The position numbers were made by a program, and so were the translations under genes. From assembly GCA_964016885.1 (NCBI GenBank), contig OZ024740.1, forward strand, positions 198,675,582 through 198,739,581: a stretch of 64,000 bases of DNA, given 5' to 3'. The notes under the pieces were generated by a model, which was not told where the DNA came from, searched no databases, and saw nothing but the letters and a program-made list of their open reading frames with translations. Of this stretch, positions 23,138 through 35,130 are shown piece by piece. This DNA is from Eledone cirrhosa. Taxonomy: Eukaryota; Mollusca; Cephalopoda; Octopoda; Eledonidae. Position 1 is the stretch's first letter, and each line of letters opens with the position of its first letter.

Positions 23138-23240
23138 TAATAATTGTTTCTACTTTAGGCACAAGGCCAGCAATTACCCAGTGCATTACTGGTACTTTAT
23201 TTTATCGACCCCGTAAGGATGAAAGGCAAATGATATCCCG
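23138..23240 (-). mobile_element. SINE family 1, 3' part only
   Basis: Reverse-strand body from 'aattgtttctactttaggcac' to 'ggatgaaaggcaaa', where similarity stops abruptly. The head is missing. Confidence 0.85.
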
Positions 23241-23356
23241 TTCCAAAGTTCATATCCTTCGAAATTTTCGAAATGAACATAATTACTAACTTGAATTTTG
23301 AGAAAAAAGAAGTTTCATTGGTCAGCTTATGTATGGGTTAGAAAAACACCAACAAA

Positions 23357-23358
<2 letters not shown>

Positions 23359-23433
<75 letters not shown>
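23359..23433. repeat. (GA)n microsatellite
   Basis: About 37 GA dinucleotides; frames across it read Arg-Glu or Ser-Leu. Confidence 0.95.
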
Positions 23434-23435
<2 letters not shown>

Positions 23436-23697
23436 CCACCAACATTACCACCACCAACACCACCACCGCAACGAGAACAGCTACAACATAAAATATCACC
23501 ACAACCCCAACCCGTAACACTACTACGCCAACACCACCGCACAAATATTTGATACAAGTTTCAAATGCACAACAACATCAAACCGCATCACCACCGCCGA
23601 AGTCTTGACAGACAGCAACAACAACACCAACAACAACTCCACCCAAAACAAAATCATTATCATCCCCATACCACCAATAGCCACAACTCCAACAGAA

Positions 23698-23753
<56 letters not shown>

Positions 23754-23790
23754 TTACTACTACTTCTATTACTACTACTACTACTACTAA
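23434..23790. repeat. CAC/CAA-rich stretch and (CTA)n microsatellite
   Basis: ACC/CAA-rich low-complexity DNA to 23697, then a (CTA)n/(TAC)n array to 23790. The poly-Leu and poly-Tyr frames are artefacts. Confidence 0.9.
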
Positions 23791-24029
23791 AAATAAAAAT
23801 AATAATTATTGTTGTTGTTATTAACAAAGTTTCTGCTTAATAGCAGGTCAGAGTGGAAAACCAAGTTCTACTGAAACAATGTCTTTCTGCGAGAATAAGA
23901 AATGAAAATAGGTATATCCTCATTCCCACAGCTGCTATTTGTAATAGCATTGATCCCTATAACACTCACACCCACACAAATATAAACGAGCAATTAATGT
24001 GGAAAGTAAGGGCCATTCATAAACAACCT

Positions 24030-24365
24030 TCTATCTATGGATAACCTGAAACAGTTTGGGAAGTCTGATAACCAAATAGATTCACTGGTTAAAACAGTCC
24101 AGATATGTAGCAGTGTCTTCGGTATGGAATTTCGGATTTCTAAATGCTCTGTACTAAACATAGAAAAAGGAAGGAAGCAGCCTGTAGTGGATTACGACTG
24201 CCAACGGGAGAAACCATAGGAAAATCAAAAGATAGTAGCCATAAATCTTTGGGTATCTTAGAGTTAGATGATATTTTGCATGCAGAAATGAAAGAAAAGT
24301 CTAGAGGAATATATTTAAAAAGAATAAAAATGATTTTAAAATCCAACTTGAATGTGAACTATTCG
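24030..24365 (+). pseudogene. LINE fragment, RT palm to connector
   Basis: Two overlapping frames form one decayed peptide. In the first, 24037-24190, the LINE catalytic box degenerates to SMDNLK (F/Y-x-DD expected) and is followed by QIDSLVKTVQICS and FRISKCSVLN. A one-base shift then leads to GLRLPTGETIG, LGILELDD and EMKEKSRGIYLKR. These are usual for the end of a non-LTR RT domain. It may belong to the same family as the scrambled LINE at 62.8-64 kb, which I infer from the type of peptide only. Confidence 0.7.
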
Positions 24366-24404
24366 GGGGGAGAGGAAAGTCAATTAAATCGCCCCCAGTG
24401 CAGT

Positions 24405-24650
24405 TCATCCGTAAGGATGAAAGGCAAAGCTAACCCCAGTGGTATTTGAATTCAGGACGTAAAGGGCCGTAACTCTATGCAGTGAAGCTTGATGTCCGAC
24501 GCTCTACCGATTCGCCGCTCTCAATAATAAAAATAATAGTTACTGATTCAGGTACAAGACCAACAATTTTATTTTGATGTGAGGATCGATTATATAAATC
24601 CCATTATGTGAGTGGTACTTTATTCTAGCGACTCTCGGAATCGATCTCGT
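24405..24650 (-). mobile_element. SINE family 1 copy with diverged second piece
   Basis: 24405-24525 runs from 'taaggatgaaaggcaaagc' to 'ctctaccgattcgccgc' in reverse orientation, including the tRNA-like head. 24535-24650 holds 'ggtacaagaccaacaattt' and 'gtggtactttattctagcgac', a diverged second SINE body. Confidence 0.7.
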
Positions 24651-25455
24651 CAATATGTGAGCGCAGAGAGGTAGAAGAAATAAATAATAAACCATGTAAT
24701 CCGACATTTCAACAACTCCACCAGTTCGTCATCAATGAACATCGGAACTACAACAAAAACTCTGGGAAGTAAAACGTAATGTAATATGAGAGACATGTAA
24801 ACGGAGAAAGATATAATTGGATATTTTGAATATGACAATAGCCTCGAACAGTAAAGTAACCTAATGAGGAAACGTCGATAGTAGATCTCCCTATGGACCT
24901 ACAAAAGAACTAACACAGCATAGATTAGGTTTCATGATGATAACATTTGAAAATACGTTAACAAAGACACACGAAAAAGAGAAGTGGACATCAATATCAT
25001 AGGAATAAACCTAGAACAGTTAATCAATGCACGCCCTCAAAAGTTTTCGTATAAAAACTACTAAACCCAACACAATTAACGCGGAAAACCAACATACGCA
25101 GAAGATGAATGAAAAACAAAAATATCCCATTTGTTAAAATGTGAGTGACAACGATAAAAGAAAAACGAATTTAATATGTATAAATACCAAGGCAATATGA
25201 ATAACTAAAAAAAACAACTGATACGAAAAGAGCATCAAATAAAAAATAACTTTCATTATATCACCAGTAATCTGTTCTTATGAATAGAGACAAGCTTGTT
25301 TTCAACCATATAAACATGTCCACTCCATCACAAACGGAACTAAAAAGTTGAGGTAACACAATAGAGACAAACATGTTATGTTGTCTTTATGATAAGACTA
25401 TGGGACATAGATTGTGGATCAACACACAAGGTACTATAGCCTAAAACCTATCATA
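24651..25455. other. No gene seen
   Basis: A-rich DNA without long frames. A hammerhead-like arrangement on the minus strand near 24690-24735 (TTGATGA...GAAA) has no pairing stem I and was not called. Confidence 0.5.
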
Positions 25456-25459
25456 TACG

Positions 25460-25460
<1 letters not shown>

Positions 25461-25511
<51 letters not shown>

Positions 25512-25614
25512 TAAATATATATATATTCATATATATATATATGTATATATATATACATATATATATATATTTATGTGTTTGTGTTCATGTGTGTAAGTAT
25601 ACGTCCATACAAGG

Positions 25615-25657
<43 letters not shown>

Positions 25658-25660
25658 AGT
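25461..25660. repeat. (AC)n/(TA)n microsatellites
   Basis: AC 25461-25480, TA-based to about 25575, then AC 25616-25640 and TA to 25658. Confidence 0.95.
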
Positions 25661-25865
25661 TAAAACAATGAAATAAAAATTCAAGTCATTCGAAATATAC
25701 TTCACTGCTTTACGATCGTTTCTAGGTAGGTGATGATAATACATCGTAACCATACTTCGTTATCGATCTATGTAAGGTTAGTTACAACATATCAGATAAG
25801 GAAAATATATACTTACATGTATATCAGCAGGTGTTGTCAAAAGCTGGTGATATACATGTAAGTAA
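25658..25865 (+). repeat. Dispersed repeat shared with 44312-44490
   Basis: 'gttaaaacaatgaaataaa', 'cttcactgctttacgatcg', 'gatgataatacatcgta', 'ctaaggttagttacaa' recur in the same order at 44312-44490. On the minus strand GAAA is followed by palindrome ACGATCGT and A, as in the 3' half of a hammerhead, but CUGANGA is absent. The right end carries an inverted pair (cttacatgtatatcagc/...tgatatacatgtaag, 25812-25862). Confidence 0.7.
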
Positions 25866-25873
25866 ATATAGTG

Positions 25874-25876
<3 letters not shown>

Positions 25877-25961
<85 letters not shown>

Positions 25962-26031
25962 CATATATACATATACATATGTACGTATGGGATATATCGA
26001 AAGTTAATGACAATATTCGATATATATGTTT

Positions 26032-26085
<54 letters not shown>
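25877..26085. repeat. (TA)n microsatellites flanking a short spacer
   Basis: TA 25877-25958 and 26035-26085. TTTGTAAACAAACG-type sequence at both inner ends (tgtttacaaata... and ...atttgtaaaca) makes the second array an inverted repeat. Confidence 0.9.
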
Positions 26086-26089
<4 letters not shown>

Positions 26090-26310
26090 AAACAAACGGC
26101 CCGAGTAATGTTGTGAGGTGCCGATGACAAATTGTCATTCGTTTGTTCAACACTGGCATTGAGGAACAGTCAACATGTTTCTGGGTCATTACCCTTCATC
26201 AGGACTGTATACCTCTGCCAATCTGTTTAACGGCTGAAAATATATACCATTTTCTTAAGTACACATCGGCTGAAGAGCCTCATTTGCATATAACCCTTAT
26301 GTACAGAGGT
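26086..26310 (-). repeat. Hammerhead-bearing repeat, family of 43.0-43.6 kb
   Basis: 'gtaaacaaac', 'gttcaacactggca', 'gtatacctctgcca', 'gtttaacggctgaaaatata' and 'ggctgaagagcctca' line up in order with 43150-43360. The repeat lies between TA tracts and contains the ribozyme motif 26166-26208. No protein is encoded. Confidence 0.8.
26166..26208 (-). ncRNA. Compact hammerhead ribozyme motif
   Basis: The minus strand reads stem I ACAGTC, core CTGATGA, stem II GGGT-AATG-ACCC (with an A/A closing mismatch), GAAA, palindromic stem III ACATGT, U at the cleavage position, stem I GACTGT. All six stem I pairs are Watson-Crick and every conserved core base is present. The related site at 43227-43267 has different bases in all three stems but the same pairing. 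Confidence 0.85.
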
Positions 26311-26440
26311 ATATATATATATATATGTGGATGTGTATATATACATATATGTATATATAAGACAGTACGTATGAATACTTACATTTCTATATCTGCTGTG
26401 CTAGGGCGAGAAATAAAATTCTGATTTTATATATAAAAAT
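26311..26440. repeat. TA/TG simple sequence
   Basis: Several short TA arrays with TGTATATA and ATGTATATAAG units. Confidence 0.85.
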
Positions 26441-26841
26441 ATATATTATATAAAGCTGACGGCTGTATGTATGTAACAAACCTTTCGCCAAATGGTTGGA
26501 CCAAACAGCACCAAATTTGCACCATAGATGTAACTTTTTCCAAGTAAGATTGTGGGGGTATTTTTGTGTACTAAATGTGGTTAAAAGATTAAAGATATTT
26601 TATTGTTTATTTAAATATTCACTTCTTTAAAATTTGCAAATGTCAACATTTCCGGTCATACGACATTCCTCTCTCTTTGTTAGTCTGTGTGTGTTTTTAG
26701 GTAGATACATAGCTATAACGTCGCGCCCTTATAATATCTGTCTGTATGTATGGATGTCTGCATTACGAAAACCCTTCTGTACATTGACTTCGTTATCTGC
26801 GTGTGTGTGTATATATGTATATATATAGTGTGTGTATATAT

Positions 26842-26844
26842 AGA

Positions 26845-26905
<61 letters not shown>
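26842..26905. repeat. (TA)n microsatellite
   Basis: About 30 TA dinucleotides. Confidence 0.95.
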
Positions 26906-26909
<4 letters not shown>

Positions 26910-27019
26910 TAGTATCATAAATAAGAGACAGTTTATTTGTATACTTTATTACAGCATTCCTTTATACGTATATATACATACATAGACGTTATTTACAGTT
27001 GTATATAAAATAAGTATAA

Positions 27020-27082
27020 CTGCTTCTACTTTTGGCACAAGGCCAGCAATTACTCCAGTATATTACTGGTACTTTATTATAT
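27020..27082 (-). mobile_element. SINE family 1, 3' terminal fragment
   Basis: 'ctgcttctacttttggcac', 'aaggccagcaattactcc', 'tattactggtactttatta': only the tail of the family, on the minus strand. Confidence 0.8.
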
Positions 27083-27215
27083 AAAATATATATAATACGA
27101 CATTCCTCTCTCTTTCTTACTCTGTCTTTTTAGATAAATACACAGCTATAACGTCGCACCCTTACAATATCTGTCTGTATGCCTGCCTGTCTGCATTGAC
27201 TTAGCTTCTAACCAA

Positions 27216-27980
<765 letters not shown>

Positions 27981-28061
27981 TTTATTGTTATACTTTGGGA
28001 GGGTCACGTTGCCATAAGAAACACACGCACCCCTTGCATTCACTCCATATATATATATTCG

Positions 28062-28332
28062 TGTACATATTTTTCAACTGTAATACTATATATTTTCAAC
28101 AGTAATACTGTACTATATATTTTCAACAGTAATATTGTACCATATATCTTCAACAGTAATACTATGCTATATATTTTCAACAGTAATATTGTACTTTTTA
28201 TTTTCAACATTAATACTATAATATATATTTTCGACAGTAATACTATACTATATATTTTCAACAGTAATACTATACTATATATTTTCAACAGTAATACTAT
28301 ACTATATCTTTTAAACAGCAATACTATACTTA
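28062..28332. repeat. 27-bp minisatellite, about ten units
   Basis: Unit approx. 'tatattttcaacagtaata' plus 'ctatacta', repeated about ten times with substitutions. Because 27 is divisible by three, one frame stays open and yields a 9-residue repeat (YIFNSNTIL-like). It is joined to the upstream microsatellite frame and is most likely not a gene. Confidence 0.9.
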
Positions 28333-29160
28333 AATGAAGAAGGATATTTGTATGTGGACCGAGATATTACATCTCCAGGTTTTATGCAAAAACTTAATCC
28401 CTGCCACGAAAAGACCTCAGGTCGTGTTTCCTAAAATGGTTATGGTTTGCAGTCACTTTTTTGCAGACATTTAAATGTAAAAATAATTCAAAAGCTTCGT
28501 TAAATGTAGAGTAGTTATGAAAAATCATCAGTTTTCAGGTGTAACCTATAAAAACTATCATTGTTAACATAGAAATATATTGTTGTTTCCAAAAAAACGC
28601 ATTCATACTTTTAAAGATAATTGTCCATTGATATAGGTTTAGAAATGAAATTAGTAAAATGTTGTCACAGATTTTATATCAGGTCAACAATGTTAGCCTG
28701 AACGTCAAATGTTCTGGCAAGTATTTATAAATTCCGAACGACAATGTGACTTGAAAGGGCGTGCGGTATCATTGCACTGGAGTTGAGGGGGGCTTCCTGA
28801 AAAGATGAAAAGATAAAATGCGGTATACCTAGCCGGGCGCCAGTCGGACTAGACTTCTTTCATTCGAATGAAATCATCATAATGATGCCTGTAATCTGCT
28901 AATGTATTGAGTACATTCTTTTCTGTGCGGCTACCCCGATATTACTCGGGATATATATATTTATTGTTTATTTAATTATGCAATAGGCACCAGATGATGC
29001 CGCCCGGCTCCTAAGTAAACAAACCGCTAGAATGGTTTTGCAACAATAAAACTTTAAAGGGATATTTCCATTTTGACCTTCTGTAGTTTGAATTACATTT
29101 AGCTAAGTTCTTGCAGCAGCAACGAGATACGACTTCAACGATGCATGAATATTTTACTTT
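28333..29160. other. No gene seen
   Basis: Mixed-composition DNA. I see no coding frame or recognised repeat up to the left arm of PLE 2. Confidence 0.5.
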
Positions 29161-29164
29161 GTGT

Positions 29165-30266
29165 GAAGTGTTAAGGTATTAGTTGATTTATTTATTAATT
29201 AACAATGACATTTATTTATTTATTTATATTTTTAATAATTGTCTATTACCGGTTTCAGCATTTTTATGCATTATCAAATGATAATATTATGTATTGGTGT
29301 AGAATGGTGGTGTTGGACATGTTAAAGAAATGGGGCGAAAGAATAATGTTATTTACAAACAAGGTTTATGAAGTGAAAAGAAAAAAGAAAAGGAAAGAAA
29401 GGGACAGAATATGGAGCATAATAAGTCAATGTGAAAGAAAAAATAATGTTATTTACAGGCATAGTTCTTGAAGATAAGCAGATCAAAATGTGTTAATATA
29501 GCAAGAGTGCTTAGTTGATCCATGATGGAGGTAAATGGTGGACTGGGGTTTGATATGATTTCCCTTTTTAGAGAGTTAATATGCAGGGGGAGGTAATTCA
29601 TGGTGGATGATATTTAATTTATTTAAGAAAAAGGATTAGGTAGGGTGTGAGGGAGGTAACTCTTTAGAGAGACATAGGTATTTGTAAATGTTTGATTGTT
29701 CGTTCCAGTTTTAGTTAAGTCCGAAGTTTAGTGCATTAAGTAGAGGCTGGAATTTGTTAATGAAGTACGTTTCCTTATTGGTACGATGGATGAAAGTAAT
29801 GTTGTCTATGAATTTGTAAATGGGAAAAATGTTTCAAGTTTGGATGTTTGTTGACTGCACAATTGGCGAAATGTTCACTAAATGCAATCTTTCTGTATTC
29901 CTGTATTTTGATTTGTGATTATGGACGGTCATACGTTGACAGAGGCTGTTTTTTGTCTGTCATATGTAGTGCTCTTGTTAACCAGAGCAGGTCAAAACAT
30001 CGATTAGGCTTTCAGATGCACATGTAAAGTTGTGTTTAACTGAAATGTTGTCCTTGTTTAAAATGGAATGTTGCACCTTCTATTAGATTCATGCATATGC
30101 CACAGTTGGGCCTTTCGCATGTTGTTACTGTAGGGTTCATTGTGAGGGTTTGTTGGATTTTGGCTTGTGTTTTTTATGGATTTAGCTTGTCTTTTGCTCT
30201 TTATGATGTTGTGTGTTTCGAGGATTTTGTTCATTCTCGGGTCTCTTTTTAATAAAGGAATGTTCA
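29165..30266 (-). pseudogene. Inverted truncated copy of PLE 2 tail
   Basis: The minus strand encodes a decayed piece of the PLE 2 connector (NIPLLKRDPRMNKILETHNI, SKRQAKSIKN, then shifted) corresponding to residues of the frame at 31991. Similarity stops abruptly at 30266/30267, marking the junction with the plus-strand copy. Stops and shifts break the endonuclease region. Confidence 0.8.
29220..29300 (-). ncRNA. Hammerhead-like half site at PLE 2 end (left)
   Basis: The minus strand has a GCAT-AAAA-ATGC hairpin, then TGAAA and the palindrome ACCGGT followed by A, the layout of stem II, GAAA, stem III and cleavage site. TTGATAA stands where CUGANGA is expected and stem I pairs poorly, so activity is unlikely. 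The mirrored copy lies at about 33045-33095 on the plus strand. Confidence 0.35.
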
Positions 30267-30350
30267 CGACCATCATTACTTCCAACATAGAACCCAAAAT
30301 ACACAACTACCACATCATGTTTTAGACACAGCACACAGACACAGGATAGC

Positions 30351-32049
30351 ATGATAAAACAAAACACGCAGGAGATACAAAATGTAATAAAAATTGTTAA
30401 TTTAACCTCTAAAGAATTAACAACAGACCAAATCAACATACTCTCCAAAGGTCTAACATTTACACCAACTCCCCAACAACCAAACTACCCCGAAATGAAG
30501 GAAGATATTGCAGAATTCTGTAGAAAACTAGATTCAGCGAGCAACTATACGGCAAATACAATGAGGATGACCCAATAGCCAGAAATAGAAGCAACTACAC
30601 CCCACCAAAAGGCAAGAACAAATTCCTCGATCAATTCTGCGAACACATTACTAATTACCCATACCACCACCTACAGTGACATAAACAAAAACCAAACCTA
30701 AGCAAAACAGAATTGAATGGTATTAACAGTCTAAAACACGACAAAACCCTAAAAATCAAAGAGCAGATAAAGGGAGTGCAGTGGTCCTTTTGGGGACAGA
30801 TTATTACACGACTCTAGTACTCTCAACTCTAGAAAACCAAACATATTATGAAAAGGCCCAACACTAGACACAACAGAAAATAATGAGAAACCTAAAATCC
30901 ATAATAACTCTTTACAAAGAAGGCCTTACCGACAAGGAATACAACTACACCGCCAATTTCAAAAACAGAACCAGCCTCTTCTACGGTATCCCAAAGACAC
31001 ACAAAAGCGAAGTAATAGGCAGGGCCTGCAAGCAAGCCACAGACTGTTACATCAATATAGCCCCTCCTGATGACCTTAAATTAAGACCCATAATAGCAGG
31101 TACCACATGTGAAACCCACCGCCTTAACAACTTCCTAGATATTCTGCTTAAACCTTTCCTAAAACACATAAAAAGCTTCATAAGGGACGATCTTGACATG
31201 CTCAACCACCTCCCAACAACACTCAATAATGAACATACCCTACTAGTAACCTTTGATGTCATCAATTTATATTCCAATATCCCACATAACCTACGTATAG
31301 AGGCAATAGAAATCTGGTTTGAACATTTCTCTAGTGAACTCCCACAGCGCATCCCTAAAGAATTTGTGTTGGAGGGACTCAAATTTATCTTGGAAAACAA
31401 TTTCTTCGAATTCAATGCCAAATACTACAGACAGAAATCTGGGACTGCCATGGGTACGAAAGTAGCCCCCTCATACGCCAACCTTGTCATGAGATATTTG
31501 GAAACCACTCTCTACCGCAACCACTTCTACCAACACATAGAAAAGAACTGGAAGAGATATCTGGACGACTACTTCATCCTCTGGAATGAAAGTTTAGATA
31601 GACTGATTGAGTTTAAAACCCTTTTCAATGGGCTCAACACTAACTTACAATTCACAATGGATTACAGCCATGAACAACTCCCTTTCCTCGACATCCTCAT
31701 CAAGAAAACAAACAACAAAATAGAAACAGACATATACTACAAACCCACAGACTCCAAACAATACCTTCCACTCAACTCGTGCCACCTTAGACACACCAAA
31801 ATGGCAATTCCTTATAACCTAGCCAGAAGGATTTGCACAATACATTCAGATAAATACACATGCTACACACGACTAGAAGAATTAAAAAACACACTTATCA
31901 GCAGACGCTACCGACCATCCCTAATCAACAATGGATTCCAACGTGCCCTAAAACTCGACATCCAGGAACTCAGGCACCCCAAACCCAGGAATGAAACGCA
32001 ACAGAAAACTCTACCATACATCTCCTCACACAACCCCCCTCAACAATGA
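30351..32049 (+). pseudogene. PLE 2 reverse transcriptase, frameshifted
   Basis: The N-terminal part (30351-30578) has LTSKELTTDQINILSKGL and TPTPQQPN, typical of Penelope N-termini. After shifts, ADKGSAVVLLGTDYY appears at 30763 in the same frame as the main block 30883-32049, with a stop at 30865. The main block has FYGIPKTHK, LRPIIAGT, motif A TFDVINLYSNIP (Asp125 of that block), motif B GTAMGTKVAPSYANL, motif C YLDD (226-229) and PFLDIL. RT catalytic residues are kept, but the gene is broken in at least three places. It differs from PLE 1, which has YRDD and a different motif B, so two PLE lineages coexist here. Confidence 0.85.
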
Positions 32050-32611
32050 GGCATTCGACACCATCCTCAAGAACATTCCTTTACTAAAAAGAAACCAAAG
32101 AATAAACAAAATCCTCCAAACACACGACATCATAAAGAGCAAAAGACAACATAAATCCATAAAGAACATACTCACACAAGCCAAAATCCAACAAACACTC
32201 ACAATGAACCCAACAGTAACAAAATGCGGTATGCCCAACTGCGGCATATGCATAAATCTAATAGAAGGTTCAACATTCCATTCTAAACAAGGAAAACATT
32301 TCACAGTTAAACACCTAATCTATGTTTTGACCTGCTCAGGTTGTCAAGAGCACTACATAGGACAGAAAAAAAGAGTCTCCGACAAACGTATGACCGTCCA
32401 TAAATCACAAATCAAAATACAGGAATACAGAAAGATTGCATTTAGTGAACATATCGCCAATTGTGCAGCCAACCAATATCGAAACTTTGAAATTTTCCCC
32501 ATTTACAAATTCATAGACAATGCTACTTTTTTCCATTATACCAATAAGGAAACGTATTTCATTAACAAATTCCAATCTCTACTTAATGCACTAAACTTCG
32601 GACTAAACTAA
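31991..32611 (+). pseudogene. PLE 2 GIY-YIG endonuclease domain
   Basis: One frame relative to the RT block is skipped near 32035, after KTLPYISSHNPP. Then follow NIPLLKRNQRINKIL, a Cys finger (KCGMPNCGIC), the GIY-YIG core LIYVLTC...HYIGQ (Tyr122, Gly124 of this frame), the downstream Arg-rich helix and Asn/Glu positions (FSEHIANC, TNKETYFINKF). The domain itself is open to its end at 32611. An indel separates it from the RT, so the element as a whole is probably inactive. Confidence 0.85.
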
Positions 32612-33170
32612 AACTGGAACGAACAATCAAACATTTACAAATACCCGTGTCTCTCTAAAGAGTTACCTCCCTCACACCCTACCTAATCCTTTTTCTTAAA
32701 TAAATTAAATATCATCCACTATGAATTACCTCCCCCTGCATATTAACTCTCTAAAAACGGAAATCATATCAAACCCCAGTCCACCCTTTGCTTCCATCAT
32801 GGATCAACTAAGCACTCTTGCTATATTAACACATTTAGATTTGCTTATCTTCAAGAGCTATGCCTGTAAATAACATTATTTTTTCTTTCACGTTGTCTTA
32901 TTATACTCCACACTACGCCCCTTTCTTTCATTTTTCTTTTTTCTTTTCACTTCATAAACCTTGATTGTAAATAACATTATTCTTTCGCCCCATTTCTTTA
33001 ACATGTCCAACACCACCATTCTACACCAATACATAATATCATTTGATAATGCATAAAAATGCTGAAACCGGTAATAAACAATTATTAAATATATAAATAA
33101 ATAGATAAATGCCATTGTTAATTAATAAATAAATCAACTGATACCTTAACACTTCACACAAAGTAAAATA
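32612..33170 (+). repeat. PLE 2 3' untranslated region and right inverted arm
   Basis: Reverse complement of 29165-29710. It ends in 'aatgcataaaaatgctgaaac' and AT-rich sequence. The 62- and 75-codon minus frames here are not genes. Confidence 0.8.
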
Positions 33171-33264
33171 TTTCGTTTTAATCATTTTCTAACCCAGAAA
33201 AAAGAGAGAGAGAAATAAAAAGGGAAACAAATATTTTTTTTTCATAATAATCGTCTTTATCTCC

Positions 33265-33268
33265 CCAT

Positions 33269-33352
<84 letters not shown>

Positions 33353-33434
33353 TAACTCGCATGCTTCCTCTCCACATGTTATTATATGTATATATATATA
33401 TACATTTATATATATATATTTATATATATAAATG

Positions 33435-33465
<31 letters not shown>

Positions 33466-33634
33466 TTATTTACATAAATATATATTTATATATATATATA
33501 TAAATACACACACTCACACACAGACACACGCCTATATACGCACCTATACATCAACACAGATACTTACAGGCACCCCCCCCACACACTCACACTCACTCAC
33601 GAACACACACACACATACACACACACACACACAT

Positions 33635-33682
<48 letters not shown>

Positions 33683-33690
33683 ATATATAT
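33265..33690. repeat. TA and AC microsatellite cluster
   Basis: (TA)n 33273-33350, mixed TATATTTATA units to 33505, AC-rich 33507-33650 and TA to 33690. Confidence 0.95.
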
Positions 33691-34960
33691 ATGCAAAGAT
33701 AGATTGATAGGTATATAGATGGATAAATGGAAAAAGAGAGCGTGATAATCAGAGAAAAACGAGAAGGAGCTTGTGCTTCTGCATTTTGGGGGTTACCAAA
33801 TTTCACTCACAACGTATCGGTCAATTAAATGCTTTATCAGAAACAATATAAAACCGGAAAATATAATGTTTGTAAATGACAATAAATATCACACCGAAGC
33901 ATTTAATCCGACGGATTAACCATTTATTAAAAATGAGTCTAAAGTATCTACATATGTGTGCGTTTGTGTGCGTATCTATGTTGGTATGTTTGCTTGCATG
34001 AGTGTCTGTTTGAGCAATGCCAAAAGTCAATATTATTTGTAGTTATGCCACATTACTATGTCAAACTCTTTCCTATTTATATTATTTCTTCTTTCTATTT
34101 ATTGCATTAATATTCTTTATTTCACTCCCATTCTACCTAGAGACCTCTCCCATCCCCCGCTCTCTCACTATGTTCACCCCCTATCGTTCTATATAACTAT
34201 CGGTCTATCTGTTTCTGATATATCATCGTTTCATTTATAAGGTCACTAGAGCGTTGAATACTTTTTCCGGATTATTGCGCATGGAATAAAAATCCGCCGT
34301 CAACCTTTCTGCGTTTCATCACTTTAAGATCGATATAGATATTGCAAACTCATAGCAGACAGCCATTTCCATTCAAAATTTACATGTCATATGTTTCGCT
34401 GGATCAGTAAAGCAGGAGACGGGGAACAGGACGTCTGATTGCGATTTCAGGGGCACGTAAATCTGCATATGAATGCATGGTGCTTACGACCAATTCAAAA
34501 TAGTTTAGTATACGTAGAAGTATGTGGCTTACTAATTTGTAGTTGTGCAACATAATTGTTGTTATAGGTCAACTCCATAAGGTTTCAGCTGGCCTACTAA
34601 AAGGTTTCCTCTCTTAGGAGTTTGCTCATTGTTTCAATGTCCTCAATCTATTCATGAAAATCTCCCACGTGAAGCGGAAACCAGCCATTTGCAGGAATTT
34701 ACATTCACATGTGTTTGGTACTCACTTTTTCAGCTGTGAGGTATGGAGTGAGGTAAATTTAAGTGTTTTGCTCGAGGACACAACGCAAGGCTCGTTCCAG
34801 GAATGAAAACAACAACTTTATGATAGTGAGTATAACATTCTACCGTACAGGCTTCGCACTGTCATGTTACGTAACAACACGTTGCCTGGTAAGTTACAAT
34901 CATGAGCACCCAACTCTTTTGTCATTGTTTTTTTTTTTTCGTTTTTGTTTTGTTATACAT
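33691..34960. other. No gene seen
   Basis: Unique-looking DNA. I recognise no frame, SINE or tandem repeat. Confidence 0.5.
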
Positions 34961-34967
34961 ATTATAG

Positions 34968-35130
34968 GAGGTGAATTGGCAGATTCATTAGAATGTCTGG
35001 TAGAATGCTTTGCAGTATTCGTCTCGACTCTCTGCTCTCTGACTTCAAATTCCGTCGTGGTCAACATTGCATTTCATCCATACGAGCTAGATTAAAAAAA
35101 GTACCAGTCAAGTACTGGGTCGATTCCTCC
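34968..35130 (+). mobile_element. Diverged SINE family 1 copy
   Basis: 'gaattggcagattcattagaatgtctgg' (tRNA-like start), 'gacttcaaattccgtcg' (B box) and 'aaagtaccagtcaagtactggg' follow the family order with about 25% change. Confidence 0.75.

Larger units (their letters stand above)
26440..27215 (+). repeat. Direct repeat pair, unclassified element
   Basis: 26661-26775 and 27098-27190 share 'cgacattcctctctctttsttasTCTGT', 'agctataacgtcgc', 'cccttayaatatctgtctgtatg'. The first copy is preceded by 'aagctgacggctgtatgtatgtaac', a start often seen in dispersed metazoan repeats. A TA array (26842-26905) and a SINE fragment lie between. Confidence 0.6.
29165..33170 (+). mobile_element. Penelope-like element 2 between 1.1-kb inverted arms
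   Basis: The left arm 29165-30266 is the reverse complement of about 32065-33170, including 3' untranslated DNA and the start of the endonuclease coding region. The core 30267-32064 holds the rest of an RT gene in plus orientation. This is the layout of a near full-length PLE joined head-to-head with a 5'-truncated inverted copy of itself, a known PLE configuration. Outer ends carry GAAACCGGTAATA beside a GCAT-AAAA-ATGC hairpin. Confidence 0.85.
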
